NCBI GenBank assembly: GCA_026398135.1
Contig: JAPLTN010000099.1
Coordinates: 17,341 to 81,340 of the forward strand
DNA: 64,000 nucleotides
Direction: 5' to 3'
From: Verrucomicrobiota bacterium
Lineage (GTDB): Bacteria > Verrucomicrobiota > Verrucomicrobiia > Opitutales > Opitutaceae
Shown: in pieces, positions 33,398 to 43,051 of the stretch
Numbering within the stretch: the stretch's first letter is position 1
Layout of the letters: each line of letters begins with the position of its first letter
Translations under genes and position numbers: made by a program
The notes under the pieces: generated by a model
The model's database searches: none
Seen by the model: only the letters and a program-made list of their open reading frames with translations
What the model was told of the DNA's origin: nothing

Positions 33398-34540
33398 TTA
33401 CACGGGGAGGCGGAGTTGGGTGGCGGGGTCGAAGAAGTGGGCGCGCTCGGCGTCGATGTGGAAGTGCTGGCGGGTGCCGGGAGCGAGAGATTCGTGGCCG
33501 ACGGGGTTTTTGCTGATGAAGGCGTGCGCGCCGGTATGGGCGTAGAGATAGGTTTCGGAGCCCATGGGCTCGACCATTTCCAGGGTGGCTTGGAAGTCGG
33601 TGGCGGTGGAGTGGCCAGCGAGGCGGCAGTTTTCGGGGCGCAGGCCGAGGATGAGTTCGCGGCCTAAGTGGGCGGTGGTGGCGGGGCGTTCGGGCAGGGG
33701 GAGGACGAGGGTGCCGGGGGCGTTTTCGCGGAAGACGAGGCCGGAGGGTTCTTGGTGGAGCGTGCCTTTGAAAAAATTCATCGGCGGGCTGCCGAGGAAG
33801 CCGGCGACGAAGAGGTTGGCGGGCTCATGGTAGATTTTGAGCGGGGTGTCGATTTGTTGGACGATGCCTTCCTTCAGTCCGGTGGCGGGGTTGAGCACGG
33901 CGTCCATCACGACGATGCGGGTGCCCATGGTCATGGCTTCGATCTGGTCGTGGGTGACGTAGATCATGGTGGCCTGGAGGCGGCGGTGGAGTTTGATGAT
34001 CTCGGCGCGCATCTGGACGCGCATCTTGGCGTCGAGGTTGGAGAGGGGTTCGTCGAAGAGAAAGACCTTGGGCTGGCGCACGATGGCGCGACCGACGGCG
34101 ACGCGCTGGCACTGGCCGCCGGAGAGGGCCTTGGGAGTGCGGTCGAGGAGCTGGCCGAGACCGAGGATTTCGGCGGCGGCGGCGACGCGGCGCTGGATTT
34201 CGTCTTTGGGGGTTTTGCGCAGCTTGAGGCCGAAGGCCAGGTTTTCGAAAACGGTGAGGTGGGGGTAGAGCGCGTAGTTTTGGAAAACCATCGCGATGTC
34301 GCGGTCCTTGGGCGGGGTGTCGTTCATGCGCACGCCGTCGATGCAGAGTTCGCCGCGCGAGATGGACTCCAGTCCGGCGATCATGCGCAGGGTGGTGGAT
34401 TTGCCGCAGCCGGAGGGGCCGACGAACACGATGAATTCGCGGTCGGCGATTTCGAGGTTGAAGTCGCGCACCGCCGTGACCTCCCCGGTTTTGCCGCCGG
34501 GGTAGGTTTTGTAGAGGTTCTGGAGCGAGACGGTGGCCAT
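33398..34540 (-). CDS. ugpC: sugar/glycerol-phosphate ABC transporter ATP-binding protein (UgpC/MalK type)
   Basis: The 380-residue ATPase has Walker A GPSGCGKST, Q-loop VFQNYALYPHLTVFEN, signature LSGGQCQRVAVGRA (Cys where most have Gln or Arg), Walker B VFLFDEPLSNLD, and a C-terminal regulatory (TOBE/OB) region from about residue 240. MalK/UgpC/MsmX-type ATPases are often shared by several sugar importers. No permease or binding-protein gene is adjacent, which fits a general-purpose ATPase. It is followed on the same strand by no obvious partner. Confidence 0.9.
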   Translation of the reverse strand: MATVSLQNLYKTYPGGKTGEVTAVRDFNLEIADREFIVFVGPSGCGKSTTLRMIAGLESISRGELCIDGVRMNDTPPKDRDIAMVFQNYALYPHLTVFENLAFGLKLRKTPKDEIQRRVAAAAEILGLGQLLDRTPKALSGGQCQRVAVGRAIVRQPKVFLFDEPLSNLDAKMRVQMRAEIIKLHRRLQATMIYVTHDQIEAMTMGTRIVVMDAVLNPATGLKEGIVQQIDTPLKIYHEPANLFVAGFLGSPPMNFFKGTLHQEPSGLVFRENAPGTLVLPLPERPATTAHLGRELILGLRPENCRLAGHSTATDFQATLEMVEPMGSETYLYAHTGAHAFISKNPVGHESLAPGTRQHFHIDAERAHFFDPATQLRLPV

Positions 34541-34564
34541 GAGTGGGAGCGGGACGGGCGGCGT

Positions 34565-36253
34565 TTAGCGGGAAAGCTTGCGGTATTTGATGCGGTGGGG
34601 GCGGTCGGCTTCCTTGCCTTTGCGCTTTTTGAAATCTTCGAGGTAGGCGGAGTAGTTGCCGTTGTAGTAAACGACTTCGCTGTCGCCCTCGAAGGCGAGG
34701 ATGTGGGTGGCGACGCGGTCGAGGAACCAGCGGTCGTGGGAAACCACCACGGCGCAGCCGGCAAAGCCTTCGAGGCCTTCTTCGAGGGCGCGGATGGAGT
34801 TTACGTCGAGGTCGTTGGTGGGCTCGTCGAGGAGGATGAGGTTGGCTCCGCTTTTGAGCAGGCGGGCGAGGTGGACGCGGTTGCGTTCGCCGCCGGAGAG
34901 GACGCCAACTTTTTTCTGCTGATCGGCCCCGGTGAAGCCGAACTGGGCGCAGTAGGCGCGGGCGTTTACCTCGCGTCCGGGCATGCGGATGATCTCTTCG
35001 CCGCCGCTGATGGCTTCGTAGATGGTTTGGGTGTCGGGCAGGGAATCGCGCGACTGGTCCACGTGGGAGATGAGCACGGTGTCGCCGATGCGCAGGGTGC
35101 CGGTATCGGGTTTTTCGGCACCGGTGATGAGGCGGAAGAGGGTGGTTTTGCCCGCGCCGTTGGGGCCGATGACGCCGACCAGGCCGCCGGGCGGAAGGGA
35201 GAAGCTGAGGTTCTCGAAGAGAACTTTTTCGCCGTAAGCTTTGGCCACGCCCTTGAGCTCGACCACGAGCTGGCCGAGGCGCGGGCCCTTGGGGAGAATG
35301 AGCTCGAACTCGCGGTCCTGATCGGCGGTGACAGAGCTGCTGACCATTTTTTCGTAGGCGCTGATGCGGGCCTGGGATTTGGCGTGGCGGGCCTTGGCAC
35401 CCTGGCGAATCCATTCGAGCTCGCGGGCCATGGCTTTCTGACGTTTGTCCTCGGTGCGTTGCTCGGCGGCGAGGCGGGCGGATTTTTGTTCGAGCCAGCC
35501 GGAGTAGTTGCCCTTCCATGGAATGCCGTGGCCGTGGGCGAGTTCGAGGATCCACTGGGCGACGTTGTCGAGGAAGTAGCGGTCGTGGGTGACGGCGATG
35601 ACGGTGCCCTCGTAGCGGGCGAGGTGTTGTTCGAGCCAGTGGACGGATTCGGCGTCGAGATGGTTGGTGGGCTCGTCGAGCAGGAGGATGGCGGGCTTCT
35701 GGAGAAGGAGGCGGGCGAGGGCGACGCGGCGGCGTTCGCCGCCGGAGAGGGTGTCAACGAGGGCTTCGGGCGCGGGGCAGCGAAGGGCGTCCATGGCCAT
35801 CTCGACTTGGGGAGCGACGTCCCAAGCACCGAGGCGCTCGATCTCGGCTTGGAGTTTGGCCTGGTTTTCGCCGATGGCGTCGCGGGCCTCGTCGGTGTCG
35901 GCGGCGGCGAGTTCGTCCCAAGAAGCATCGTAGGCGGCGGTGAGGTCGGTGAGGTGTTTGACGCCCTCCTCGACGCAGGCGCGAACGGTGGAACCGGGGG
36001 TGAGCTGGGGTTCTTGTTCGAGCAGGCCGACGGCGTAGCCGGGTTCGAAGTGGAGTTGGCCGTCGATCTCTTTGTCACGGCCGGCGAGGATGCGCAGGAG
36101 GGAGGATTTTCCGGAGCCGTTGAGGCCGAGGACGCCGATTTTGGCCCCGTAGTAAAAGGAGAGGGAGATGTCGCGGAGGATCTCCTTGCGCTCGATTTTT
36201 TTCGAGACGCGCATCATGGAGAAAATGATCTTGGGTTCTTCGGGTTTGGCCAT
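34565..36253 (-). CDS. ettA: energy-dependent translational throttle protein EttA (ABC-F)
   Basis: This 562-residue ABC-F protein carries two ATPase domains (GLNGSGKSS.. with LSGGERRRVALARLL and LLLDEPTNHLD; GPNGAGKTT.. with LSGGERNRVHLARLL and LLDEPTNDLD). They are joined by the linker (about 240-300), and the EttA-type arm is present in the first domain. EttA binds the ribosomal E site and couples elongation to ATP level. Length and motifs match EttA, with no membrane segments. Confidence 0.93.
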   Translation of the reverse strand: MAKPEEPKIIFSMMRVSKKIERKEILRDISLSFYYGAKIGVLGLNGSGKSSLLRILAGRDKEIDGQLHFEPGYAVGLLEQEPQLTPGSTVRACVEEGVKHLTDLTAAYDASWDELAAADTDEARDAIGENQAKLQAEIERLGAWDVAPQVEMAMDALRCPAPEALVDTLSGGERRRVALARLLLQKPAILLLDEPTNHLDAESVHWLEQHLARYEGTVIAVTHDRYFLDNVAQWILELAHGHGIPWKGNYSGWLEQKSARLAAEQRTEDKRQKAMARELEWIRQGAKARHAKSQARISAYEKMVSSSVTADQDREFELILPKGPRLGQLVVELKGVAKAYGEKVLFENLSFSLPPGGLVGVIGPNGAGKTTLFRLITGAEKPDTGTLRIGDTVLISHVDQSRDSLPDTQTIYEAISGGEEIIRMPGREVNARAYCAQFGFTGADQQKKVGVLSGGERNRVHLARLLKSGANLILLDEPTNDLDVNSIRALEEGLEGFAGCAVVVSHDRWFLDRVATHILAFEGDSEVVYYNGNYSAYLEDFKKRKGKEADRPHRIKYRKLSR

Positions 36254-36304
36254 GGGAGGAAGGAGCGAGGAGCTGGGAGCTAGGAGCGGGGAGAAAAGAG
36301 GGAA

Positions 36305-38590
36305 TCAGGGGGTGGAAGTGGCTTGAAGGATTTTTTCCTTCAAGTGGGTGTTGCGGGTTTTGGCTTCGTTGTTGCGCACGGCCATGCCGTAGGCGGCGGG
36401 TTCGCCGACGAGGAAGACCTTTTTTTTGCCTCGGGTGATGGCGGTGTAGAGGAGGTTGCGCTGGAGCATCATGAAGTGGGCCTTGAGCAGGGGGATGACG
36501 ACGGCGGCGTATTCGGAGCCCTGGCTTTTGTGGATGCTGATGGCGTAGGCGAGGGCGAGGTCGCCGAGTTCGCCGCGGGCGAAGGTGTGGCGGGTGCCGT
36601 CGAAATCGGCTTCGAGGGTGCCGGCGTCGGGGTCGGCGGCGACGACCACGCCGATGTCGCCGTTGAAGAGGCTTTTGTCGTAGTTGTTGCGCAGCTGGAT
36701 GAGTTTATCGCCGACGCGGAATTCGCCGGAGGGGGCGCGCAGGCCGCGACCGTGGGCGTTGAGCGCGGTTTGGAGCTGGAGGTTGAGATTGCCGACTCCG
36801 GCGGTGCCCTTGTGCATGGGAGCGAGGACCTGCACGTCGCGGCCGGGCTTCAGCCACGGGTAGTGGGTGGGGATAAACTCGGCGCAGAGGGCGAGGGTTT
36901 TTTGGAGGCAGTCTTCGGCGTCGCGGGCGACGATGAAGGTGAGGTCGGCCCAGGGTTGGAGTTTTTCCAGTGAATCGATCGCGATGGGCAGGGAGGCGTT
37001 GCCCTCGTTGATGGCGTGGGCGGTGGTGACGATCTCGCTCTGGCCTTGCTGGCGGTGGACCACGCTCAGGCGGGTGACGGGCACGGTGTCGGTGGCGATA
37101 AGGTCTTTGAGCACGTTGCCCGCGCCGACGCTGGGGAGCTGGTCGGTGTCGCCCACGAGGAGGAGATGGGCGCGGGAGGGCATGGCGGCGAAGACGGCGG
37201 CGGCGAGGCGGGTGTCGAGCATGGAGGCCTCGTCCACCACGAGGAAATCGAGGGCGAGCGGGGCGTCTTCGTTGGCGTCGAAGCCGCCGCGCTGGGGATT
37301 AAACTTGAGCAGGCGGTGGAGGGTTTGGGCGAAGGCGCCGGTGGTCTCGGTGAGGCGCTGGGCGGCGCGGCCGGTGGGGGCGGCGAGCGCGAGGCGGACT
37401 TTTTTGGCTTTGAGGATTTCGACCAGGGCGCGGAGTGAGGAGGTTTTCCCGGTGCCGGGACCGCCGGTGAGAATGGAGACTTTGGATACGAGGGCGGCGC
37501 GCACGGCGTCGCGCTGGGCCTGGGCGAAAGTGAAGCCGGCTTTTTCCTCGGCCCAGATGAGGGCTGCGTCGAGTTTTATGGGCGGCAGGCTGCTGGGGAC
37601 GACGCGGAGGCGCTGGAGCGAGCGGGCGATTTTTTGCTCGGCGCGGTCGAGGACAGGGAGCTGGAGAAGGGAAGTGCCGGGAAGAGGAGCGGGGAGCGGG
37701 GAGGCGGGAGAGGGGAGTAAGGAGGCAGGGGCGTGGCGGGAGAGGTTTTTTTCGGTGACGAGGGCGGCGCAGCGGGCCTCGATGCGTTCGCCGGAGGTTT
37801 CGAGCAGGGTGGCAGCGTAGTCGCGCAGGTCGCTCTCGCGCAGGGCGGTGTGGCCCTCTTCCTGGAGGGTTTCCATGGCATAGAGGATGCCGGCGTCGAG
37901 GCGGGGCGGGGCGTCGTTGGCGAAGCCGAGGTTAATGGCGATGCGGTCGGCGGTTTTGAAGCCGATGCCGTCGATCTCGCGGGCGACGCGGTAGGGTTGT
38001 TGTTGAAGAATCTGACGGGCCTCGGCCCCGTATTTCTCGATCAGCTTCACGCATTGGCCGGGGGTGACGCCGTAGGTTTGGAGGAAGATGTAGAGTTCGC
38101 GGAAGGTGCGCTGTTCGTCCCAGGCTTTTTTAATGGCGGTGGCGCGGACCTTGCCGATGCCGGGGACGTCGCGCAGGCGGGCGGATTCCTCGGAGAGCAC
38201 GCGGAAGGTGTCGGTGCCGAAGGCGTCCACGATCTTGTTGGCGTAAACTTTTCCGACGCCGGGAACGAGGCCGGAGCCGAGGTATTTTCGGATACCGTAA
38301 ACGCTGGAGGGCAGGGCGCTGGTGAAGCTCTCGATTTTGAACTGGGCGCCGTGCTGGGCATGCGAAGTCCAGACGCCGTTGAGGCGGAGGGTTTCGCCGC
38401 ATTGAACGCCGGGCAGGGCGCCGACGATGGTGACTTTTTCCTCGGTATCGTCGGGGCGGAACTCGGCGATGGTGTAGTGGTTTTCCTCGTTAAGGAAAAC
38501 GATGCGTTCGAGTACGCCGGTGACGGTGTTGCCGTCGGCGCGAGCAAGGGCCGGGGTGGGGCGGGGAGGTTTGGCGGGCGGAGGCGGCAA
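36305..38590 (-). CDS. recD2: RecD2-type ATP-dependent DNA helicase
   Basis: The 761-residue protein has the RecD2 layout: an N-terminal OB-like/helix-hairpin-helix part (about 15-240; VPGVGKVYANKIVD, VPGIGKVRATAIKK, IDGIGFKTADRIA), the helicase with Walker A GGPGTGKTSSLRALV and DEASMLDTRLA, then VVHRQQG, and the C-terminal SIHKSQGSEYAAVVIPL motif. RecD2 unwinds DNA 5'-3' without RecBC. A Pro/Leu/Ser-rich low-complexity stretch near residues 285-305 is encoded by a GAGCGGGG-type repeat and is an unusual insert for this family. Confidence 0.92.
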   Translation of the reverse strand: MPPPPAKPPRPTPALARADGNTVTGVLERIVFLNEENHYTIAEFRPDDTEEKVTIVGALPGVQCGETLRLNGVWTSHAQHGAQFKIESFTSALPSSVYGIRKYLGSGLVPGVGKVYANKIVDAFGTDTFRVLSEESARLRDVPGIGKVRATAIKKAWDEQRTFRELYIFLQTYGVTPGQCVKLIEKYGAEARQILQQQPYRVAREIDGIGFKTADRIAINLGFANDAPPRLDAGILYAMETLQEEGHTALRESDLRDYAATLLETSGERIEARCAALVTEKNLSRHAPASLLPSPASPLPAPLPGTSLLQLPVLDRAEQKIARSLQRLRVVPSSLPPIKLDAALIWAEEKAGFTFAQAQRDAVRAALVSKVSILTGGPGTGKTSSLRALVEILKAKKVRLALAAPTGRAAQRLTETTGAFAQTLHRLLKFNPQRGGFDANEDAPLALDFLVVDEASMLDTRLAAAVFAAMPSRAHLLLVGDTDQLPSVGAGNVLKDLIATDTVPVTRLSVVHRQQGQSEIVTTAHAINEGNASLPIAIDSLEKLQPWADLTFIVARDAEDCLQKTLALCAEFIPTHYPWLKPGRDVQVLAPMHKGTAGVGNLNLQLQTALNAHGRGLRAPSGEFRVGDKLIQLRNNYDKSLFNGDIGVVVAADPDAGTLEADFDGTRHTFARGELGDLALAYAISIHKSQGSEYAAVVIPLLKAHFMMLQRNLLYTAITRGKKKVFLVGEPAAYGMAVRNNEAKTRNTHLKEKILQATSTP

Positions 38591-38595
38591 GCGGG

Positions 38596-39264
38596 TTAAA
38601 CGGAGAGCAGGGCGGGAGTGAGGTCAACCAAGCCGGAGACGACGTGGGCGGCGGGCGCACCGTGGGCGATGAGTTCGGCGGCGGTGTGGGTGCCGGTGGT
38701 GACGGCGAAGTAAGCGGCGAGGCCGCCTTGAAGGGCGGCGGAGACATCCCAAGGCGAATCGCCGACAAGGGCGGTGGTGGCGGCGGTGGCGGAGAGCTTT
38801 TCCAACGCGTAGGCGGTGAATTCGGGCTCGGGTTTTAGCCACGGGGTGTCGGTGGCACCGAAGACGCCGGCGAGGTAGGGATCGAGGCCGAGGTGGGTGC
38901 AGACGCGGCGGGCGGAGGGGGCGTGTTTGTTGGTGAACACGGCGACCTGGGCACCGGAGGCGTGGAGGGCGCGAACGAGGTCGAGAGCGCCGGGGAAGAG
39001 CGCGGCATCGTCGAGCATGGTGCGATCCCAGTAGGCGCGGTAAACGGGGAGGGCTTCGTCGAGCAGGTGGGCGTGGGTGGGGCCGAGGGTTTTGGCCAGG
39101 GCGGAGGGCAGGCCGCCGCCGATGGCTCCCATGACCTCGTCGCGGGTGGCGTCGGGCAAGCCGTAGTGGCGGCGCACGTGGGTGTGGGCGCGGTGGATGG
39201 CGGAAAAGTGGTCGAGGAGGGTGCCGTCGAGGTCGAAGAGGACGGTGCGGTAGCGCGGAGACAT
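38596..39264 (-). CDS. HAD-superfamily phosphatase, phosphoglycolate phosphatase-like
   Basis: The 222-residue protein has HAD motifs in order: FDLDGTLLD (motif I), VFTNKHAP (II), and LVGDSPWDVSAAL (IV), with KPEPE around motif III. The helical cap inserted after motif I is of the phosphoglycolate phosphatase/PpaX type. Substrate is inferred only from class. The stop is five bases before the recD2 start on the same strand, so they may be co-transcribed. Confidence 0.85.
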   Translation of the reverse strand: MSPRYRTVLFDLDGTLLDHFSAIHRAHTHVRRHYGLPDATRDEVMGAIGGGLPSALAKTLGPTHAHLLDEALPVYRAYWDRTMLDDAALFPGALDLVRALHASGAQVAVFTNKHAPSARRVCTHLGLDPYLAGVFGATDTPWLKPEPEFTAYALEKLSATAATTALVGDSPWDVSAALQGGLAAYFAVTTGTHTAAELIAHGAPAAHVVSGLVDLTPALLSV

Positions 39265-39347
39265 GATGCCCTATGGAGCAGGGGGAAGCGCGCGGGGGGC
39301 AAGGAATCGTTTGCACGGCGGGAAAATGCGGCAATGAATGCGTGCGA

Positions 39348-40493
39348 ATGTCGCGCACCAATGCAAACCTGGCCCTCTCGCGTAGCGCGGCGGAAGTGTG
39401 CGTGGACGAAAGGGCGGACGGGGTGGTCGTTACGTTGAGCGGAGTATGGAAAATTACGGCGGCAAAGCCGGATTGGCGGCCAAGCCGTCTGGTGAAAAAA
39501 CCGTCGGCGTTGCGGGTGGCGATTGCGCCCGGAATCGGGGAGTGGGACAGTTCGTTATTGTTGTTCGTTCATGAGCTTCGCAGCTGGGCGACGGTGGCGG
39601 ACGTGGCGTGCAATCTCGATGCTTTGCCGGAGGAAATGCAGACCATGCTGGCTCAGTTCAGCCAGGCGTGTTTGCAGGCGAGGCCGCAGGATCGGAGCCG
39701 GAATTTCGTCGCGGCGATCGGAGTGGCCGCGCACGACGTGATGGACAAGACGCGCGAGATCGCCCGCTTCATCGGCGAGTGTGTATATAGCGGCATTCAT
39801 CTGGCTAAAAATCCGCACAAATTCCGGTTGCGGGATTGTCTGGAGGAAATGCAGCAGTGCGGAGCGATGTCGTTGCCGATTGTGAGCCTTATCGGGTTGT
39901 TGGTGGGCTTGATTCTCGCCTACCAGGCGGCGGTGCTGATGCGGCAGTTTGGCGCGGATATTTATGTGGCAGATGCGGTGGGGCTCTCGATGGTGCGCGA
40001 GATGGGAGCGATGATGACGGCGGTGGTGCTGGCGGGTCGCACCGGGGCGGCGTTTGCCGCAACGTTGGGCAATATGCGGGCGAATGACGAAATTGATGCG
40101 CTGGAGACGCTGGGCATTCGGCCGGTGGATTTTTTAGTAATGCCTAAGATCGTGGCGTTGGGATTGATGATGCCGCTGCTGGCGCTTTACGCTAATTTCA
40201 TGGGCATTTTTGGCGGGATGCTGGTGGCGCAAGGCATACTCGACATTCCTCCGTCGGCTTACTGGATAGAAACGGTTTCGGCCATCGACCTTTCGGACGT
40301 GATGTCGGGCATGATCAAGGCCTCGGCTTTTGGTTTTTTGGTCGGTTTATCCGGGTGCCATCGGGGTTTGTTGGCGGAGCGCAGCGCGGCGGGTGTGGGG
40401 CGCGCGGCGACCTCTGCGGTGGTTATGGCGCTGGTTTTGATCATTCTATCGGACGCGTTTTTCGCGATCGCGTTTAACCTTTTGGGTATCTGA
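39348..40493 (+). CDS. mlaE: MlaE/YrbE-type ABC permease with N-terminal STAS domain
   Basis: The 381-residue protein has a STAS-like N-terminal region (about 1-110) and a MlaE permease domain with five to six membrane segments (LIGLLVGLILAYQAAVLM, then VREMGAMMTAVVLAGRTGAAFAA and DEIDALETLGIRPVDFLVMPK). It forms the membrane core of a phospholipid/MCE transporter with the ATPase, MCE protein and lipoprotein that follow. STAS fused to MlaE is seen in several phyla. ATG 39348 is the first in-frame ATG after the divergent promoter region. Confidence 0.9.
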   Translation: MSRTNANLALSRSAAEVCVDERADGVVVTLSGVWKITAAKPDWRPSRLVKKPSALRVAIAPGIGEWDSSLLLFVHELRSWATVADVACNLDALPEEMQTMLAQFSQACLQARPQDRSRNFVAAIGVAAHDVMDKTREIARFIGECVYSGIHLAKNPHKFRLRDCLEEMQQCGAMSLPIVSLIGLLVGLILAYQAAVLMRQFGADIYVADAVGLSMVREMGAMMTAVVLAGRTGAAFAATLGNMRANDEIDALETLGIRPVDFLVMPKIVALGLMMPLLALYANFMGIFGGMLVAQGILDIPPSAYWIETVSAIDLSDVMSGMIKASAFGFLVGLSGCHRGLLAERSAAGVGRAATSAVVMALVLIILSDAFFAIAFNLLGI

Positions 40494-40496
40494 ACC

Positions 40497-41318
40497 ATGG
40501 TCGCCTCTCGAAATCCACTGGAACCAATCGAACCCCCTGCCGTGGAAGCGGTCGGCATCGAGTGCGGTTATGGGAACGAGCCGATCTTGAAGGATCTTAG
40601 TTTCACGGTGCGTCCGGGAGAGGTGTTTTTTATCATAGGCGGCTCGGGCTGCGGGAAGAGCACCTTGCTGCGGCATTTGGTGGGCTTGAATCGGCCGACT
40701 GCGGGGGACGTGAAGTTTTTTGGCCATTCGTTTTTGGATGCCGACACAGCGGCGCGCCGGGACTTGCTGAAGCGTTTCGGGGTGCTTTACCAAGGCGGTG
40801 CGCTTTGGAGTTCGCTCACGTTGATGGAGAATGTCGCGTTGCCCCTGGAGGAGTACACGACGCTCACCCGGCGCGAACGGAGTGAACTGGCGGCCTTCAA
40901 GCTCTCGCAAGTGGGCTTGGCGGGGTATGAAAACTATTACCCCTCGGAGATTTCCGGAGGCATGAAAAAACGCGCGGGGCTGGCGCGCGCCTTGGCCCTG
41001 GATCCGGCCATCGTGTTTTTTGACGAGCCTTCGGCGGGGTTGGATCCCATCACCTCGCGCAAGTTGGATGAACTTATCCTGCAGGTGCGGGCCTTGCAGG
41101 GAACCACCTGCGTGGTGGTATCGCATGAGCTCGACTCGATTTTTGGCATCGCGGATCGGGTTTTGATGCTGGATCGGACGGCCAAGGGACGGATCGCGCT
41201 GGGCGATCCGCGAGTTTTAGCAATGGAATCGACTGACCCGAGAGTGCGGGAGTTTCTCCAGCGTGGCGTCCGTCCGGGAGAAAAGGGTTTCGACAGTGGG
41301 CGCACCGGCAAACATTGA
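40497..41318 (+). CDS. mlaF: MlaF-type ABC ATPase
   Basis: This 273-residue ATPase of the Mla system has Walker A GGSGCGKST, the Q-loop FGVLYQGGALWSSLTLMENV characteristic of MlaF, signature EISGGMKKRAGLARAL, and Walker B IVFFDEPSAGLDP. It starts three bases after the permease stop. A separate MlaB is absent, since the STAS domain sits on the permease. Confidence 0.94.
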   Translation: MVASRNPLEPIEPPAVEAVGIECGYGNEPILKDLSFTVRPGEVFFIIGGSGCGKSTLLRHLVGLNRPTAGDVKFFGHSFLDADTAARRDLLKRFGVLYQGGALWSSLTLMENVALPLEEYTTLTRRERSELAAFKLSQVGLAGYENYYPSEISGGMKKRAGLARALALDPAIVFFDEPSAGLDPITSRKLDELILQVRALQGTTCVVVSHELDSIFGIADRVLMLDRTAKGRIALGDPRVLAMESTDPRVREFLQRGVRPGEKGFDSGRTGKH

Positions 41319-41337
41319 ACGAAAGCCATCAACCATC

Positions 41338-42360
41338 GTGAAAACCAAAGTCAGTCCCACCATTGTCGGTCTTTTTGTCCTGGGCGGATTGCTGCTGGCC
41401 GCAGTGGCCTTGTTTTCGTTCGGCGGGGTGAACTTTTTTTCCAAGCCGGAGCGGTTTATCGTCTATTTCAATGAGTCGATACACGGACTTGATAACGGCT
41501 CTCCGGTTAAATTGCGCGGTGTTCGGATCGGCCGCGTGGTGGGCATGAATGTGCGTGCGATTCCCGTCGAACCGGGCTCTTCGGCACCCCGTTCAGTCGT
41601 CGCGGTCGTCTGCGAGCTGAGTCGCAACGTGGTCGCCGACGGCAACGGTAAGTTGGTCGATGTGTCCGATCGCAAGGAGTTGCAGCGCCTGATCGACGAG
41701 GGGCTGCGGGCGCAGTTGGGAGTTATCGGACTGGCCACGGGTCTGCTTTATGTGGAGCTCGATTTTTATGATCCCTTGCTCAACCCATTCACCCGCCGTT
41801 CGGGTGTTAATTCCGAGTATGTGGAAATGCCGCCGGTTAAATCGGCGATTGCGGAGTTTCAGGCGAATTTAACGGAAACGCTGAATAACATCAAACGCAT
41901 CGATTTCGTCGGCCTTGCGACTGAGATTCAGGGGCTGATCGTGGATACGCGCCGACAAATCAATACGGCGGATCTGGCGGCGGTGACCAAGGAATGGGCC
42001 GAAGCCGGTCGGGCGGTGCGGACCTTGGCGGATTCGCCTGAGACGCGAGTCATGTTAACTAACATTGCTTCGGCCTCCAAGCGTTTGGACTCCTTGCTGG
42101 CGGAGCTGGAGAAATCGGTCGGGCCCAGTGCGCAGGAACTCAATTTGGTTTTGAAAGATACCCGCGTGGCACTGGGGCAATTCACGGAAACCACCACGAT
42201 CATGAAACGCTTCGTGAACGCCCAGCAGTATCTGGGCGACGACGCATCCAAGGCGTTTCAGCGTTTCGGGGAGGCTTCTGCGGCGATCACGCGACTGGCT
42301 GATTTCCTGGAGCGCAATCCGAGTGCGCTGCTGAGTGGCCGCCCGGCGGACGCAAAGTGA
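41338..42360 (+). CDS. mlaD: MCE-domain (MlaD-type) substrate-binding protein
   Basis: The protein (340 residues from GTG 41338) has one N-terminal membrane anchor (IVGLFVLGGLLLAAVALF), an MCE domain (about 35-140; YFNESIHGLDNGSPVKLRGVRIGRV, then GLATGLLYVELDF) and a long helical C-terminal part. It is expected to form the hexameric periplasmic lipid conduit. Upstream in-frame GTGs at 41263 and 41296 overlap mlaF. The chosen start gives the usual short cytoplasmic tail. Confidence 0.88.
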   Translation: MKTKVSPTIVGLFVLGGLLLAAVALFSFGGVNFFSKPERFIVYFNESIHGLDNGSPVKLRGVRIGRVVGMNVRAIPVEPGSSAPRSVVAVVCELSRNVVADGNGKLVDVSDRKELQRLIDEGLRAQLGVIGLATGLLYVELDFYDPLLNPFTRRSGVNSEYVEMPPVKSAIAEFQANLTETLNNIKRIDFVGLATEIQGLIVDTRRQINTADLAAVTKEWAEAGRAVRTLADSPETRVMLTNIASASKRLDSLLAELEKSVGPSAQELNLVLKDTRVALGQFTETTTIMKRFVNAQQYLGDDASKAFQRFGEASAAITRLADFLERNPSALLSGRPADAK

Positions 42361-42390
42361 TCTAAAATTTATCGGTTTCCTTTTGTTTCT

Positions 42391-43038
42391 ATGAAATCCC
42401 GTCATCACTTTTTTAGCAGCGCATGGATGTTGATCGTCGCCAGTTGTCTGCTCGCTGGATGCAGTTTCTTACCACAGCCAAAACAGGATCCGACCCGTTA
42501 CTATGTTTTAACCGGTCCGAGTGTGGCGGCCACCAATCAGGGCTTGGTCAAGGGGACCTTAAAGATTGGCGTGCGCAGTGTTTCCATCGCGCCCTATCTG
42601 GATGGCAAGGCGATGATCGTCCGGCGAGGAGAGAACGAAATCGATTATTGCGAATACGCGCGCTGGGCGGAGCCGCTGGCCACCGGGGTGAGTCGCATGT
42701 TGATCGCGCGACTTCAGGGTTCCGATCAAGTCGCGCGCGTAGTGTCCCAGCCGTTCCCCTTTGACGTGCCGCGTGATGTGGATGTGGCGATTAACGTGTT
42801 GCGCTGCGAGGGGCGGGTGCGAGATGACGGAGTAACCGTGGTGGATTTCCGTTGTGATTTAGAGGTGATTCGCGTCGCTGGCAAAGAGTCGGTGGGCGGC
42901 GAGGTTCTCCTGCGGGAGGTTTTCGAGGCTACGGGCGTTGACTGGAAAGAAGGCGACTACGCCGGATTGGCGCGGGGCTTGAGCACGGCGGTGGCGCAGC
43001 TCACCGATGCTATCATCGCGGCTCTGCCTGCGAAATAG
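42391..43038 (+). CDS. ABC-transport auxiliary lipoprotein (PqiC-like)
   Basis: This 215-residue protein has a signal peptide with lipobox LLAGC (Cys about 24) and the ABC_trans_aux fold (PTRYYVLTGPS.., LKIGVRSVSIAPYLDGKAMIVRRGENEIDYCEYARWAEPL). Outer-membrane partners of this type (PqiC) link MCE tunnels to the outer membrane. It closes the mla operon 30 bases after mlaD. Confidence 0.85.
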   Translation: MKSRHHFFSSAWMLIVASCLLAGCSFLPQPKQDPTRYYVLTGPSVAATNQGLVKGTLKIGVRSVSIAPYLDGKAMIVRRGENEIDYCEYARWAEPLATGVSRMLIARLQGSDQVARVVSQPFPFDVPRDVDVAINVLRCEGRVRDDGVTVVDFRCDLEVIRVAGKESVGGEVLLREVFEATGVDWKEGDYAGLARGLSTAVAQLTDAIIAALPAK

Positions 43039-43051
43039 CCCGAGAACGGCC

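Noticed and set aside
33668..36283. Long open frame on the plus strand (about 870 codons) through ugpC and ettA
   Set aside because: It is antisense to two clearly recognisable ABC ATPase genes and its translation is Gly/Val/Ala/Asp-rich with no motif. This is the usual mirror frame of GC-rich coding DNA.
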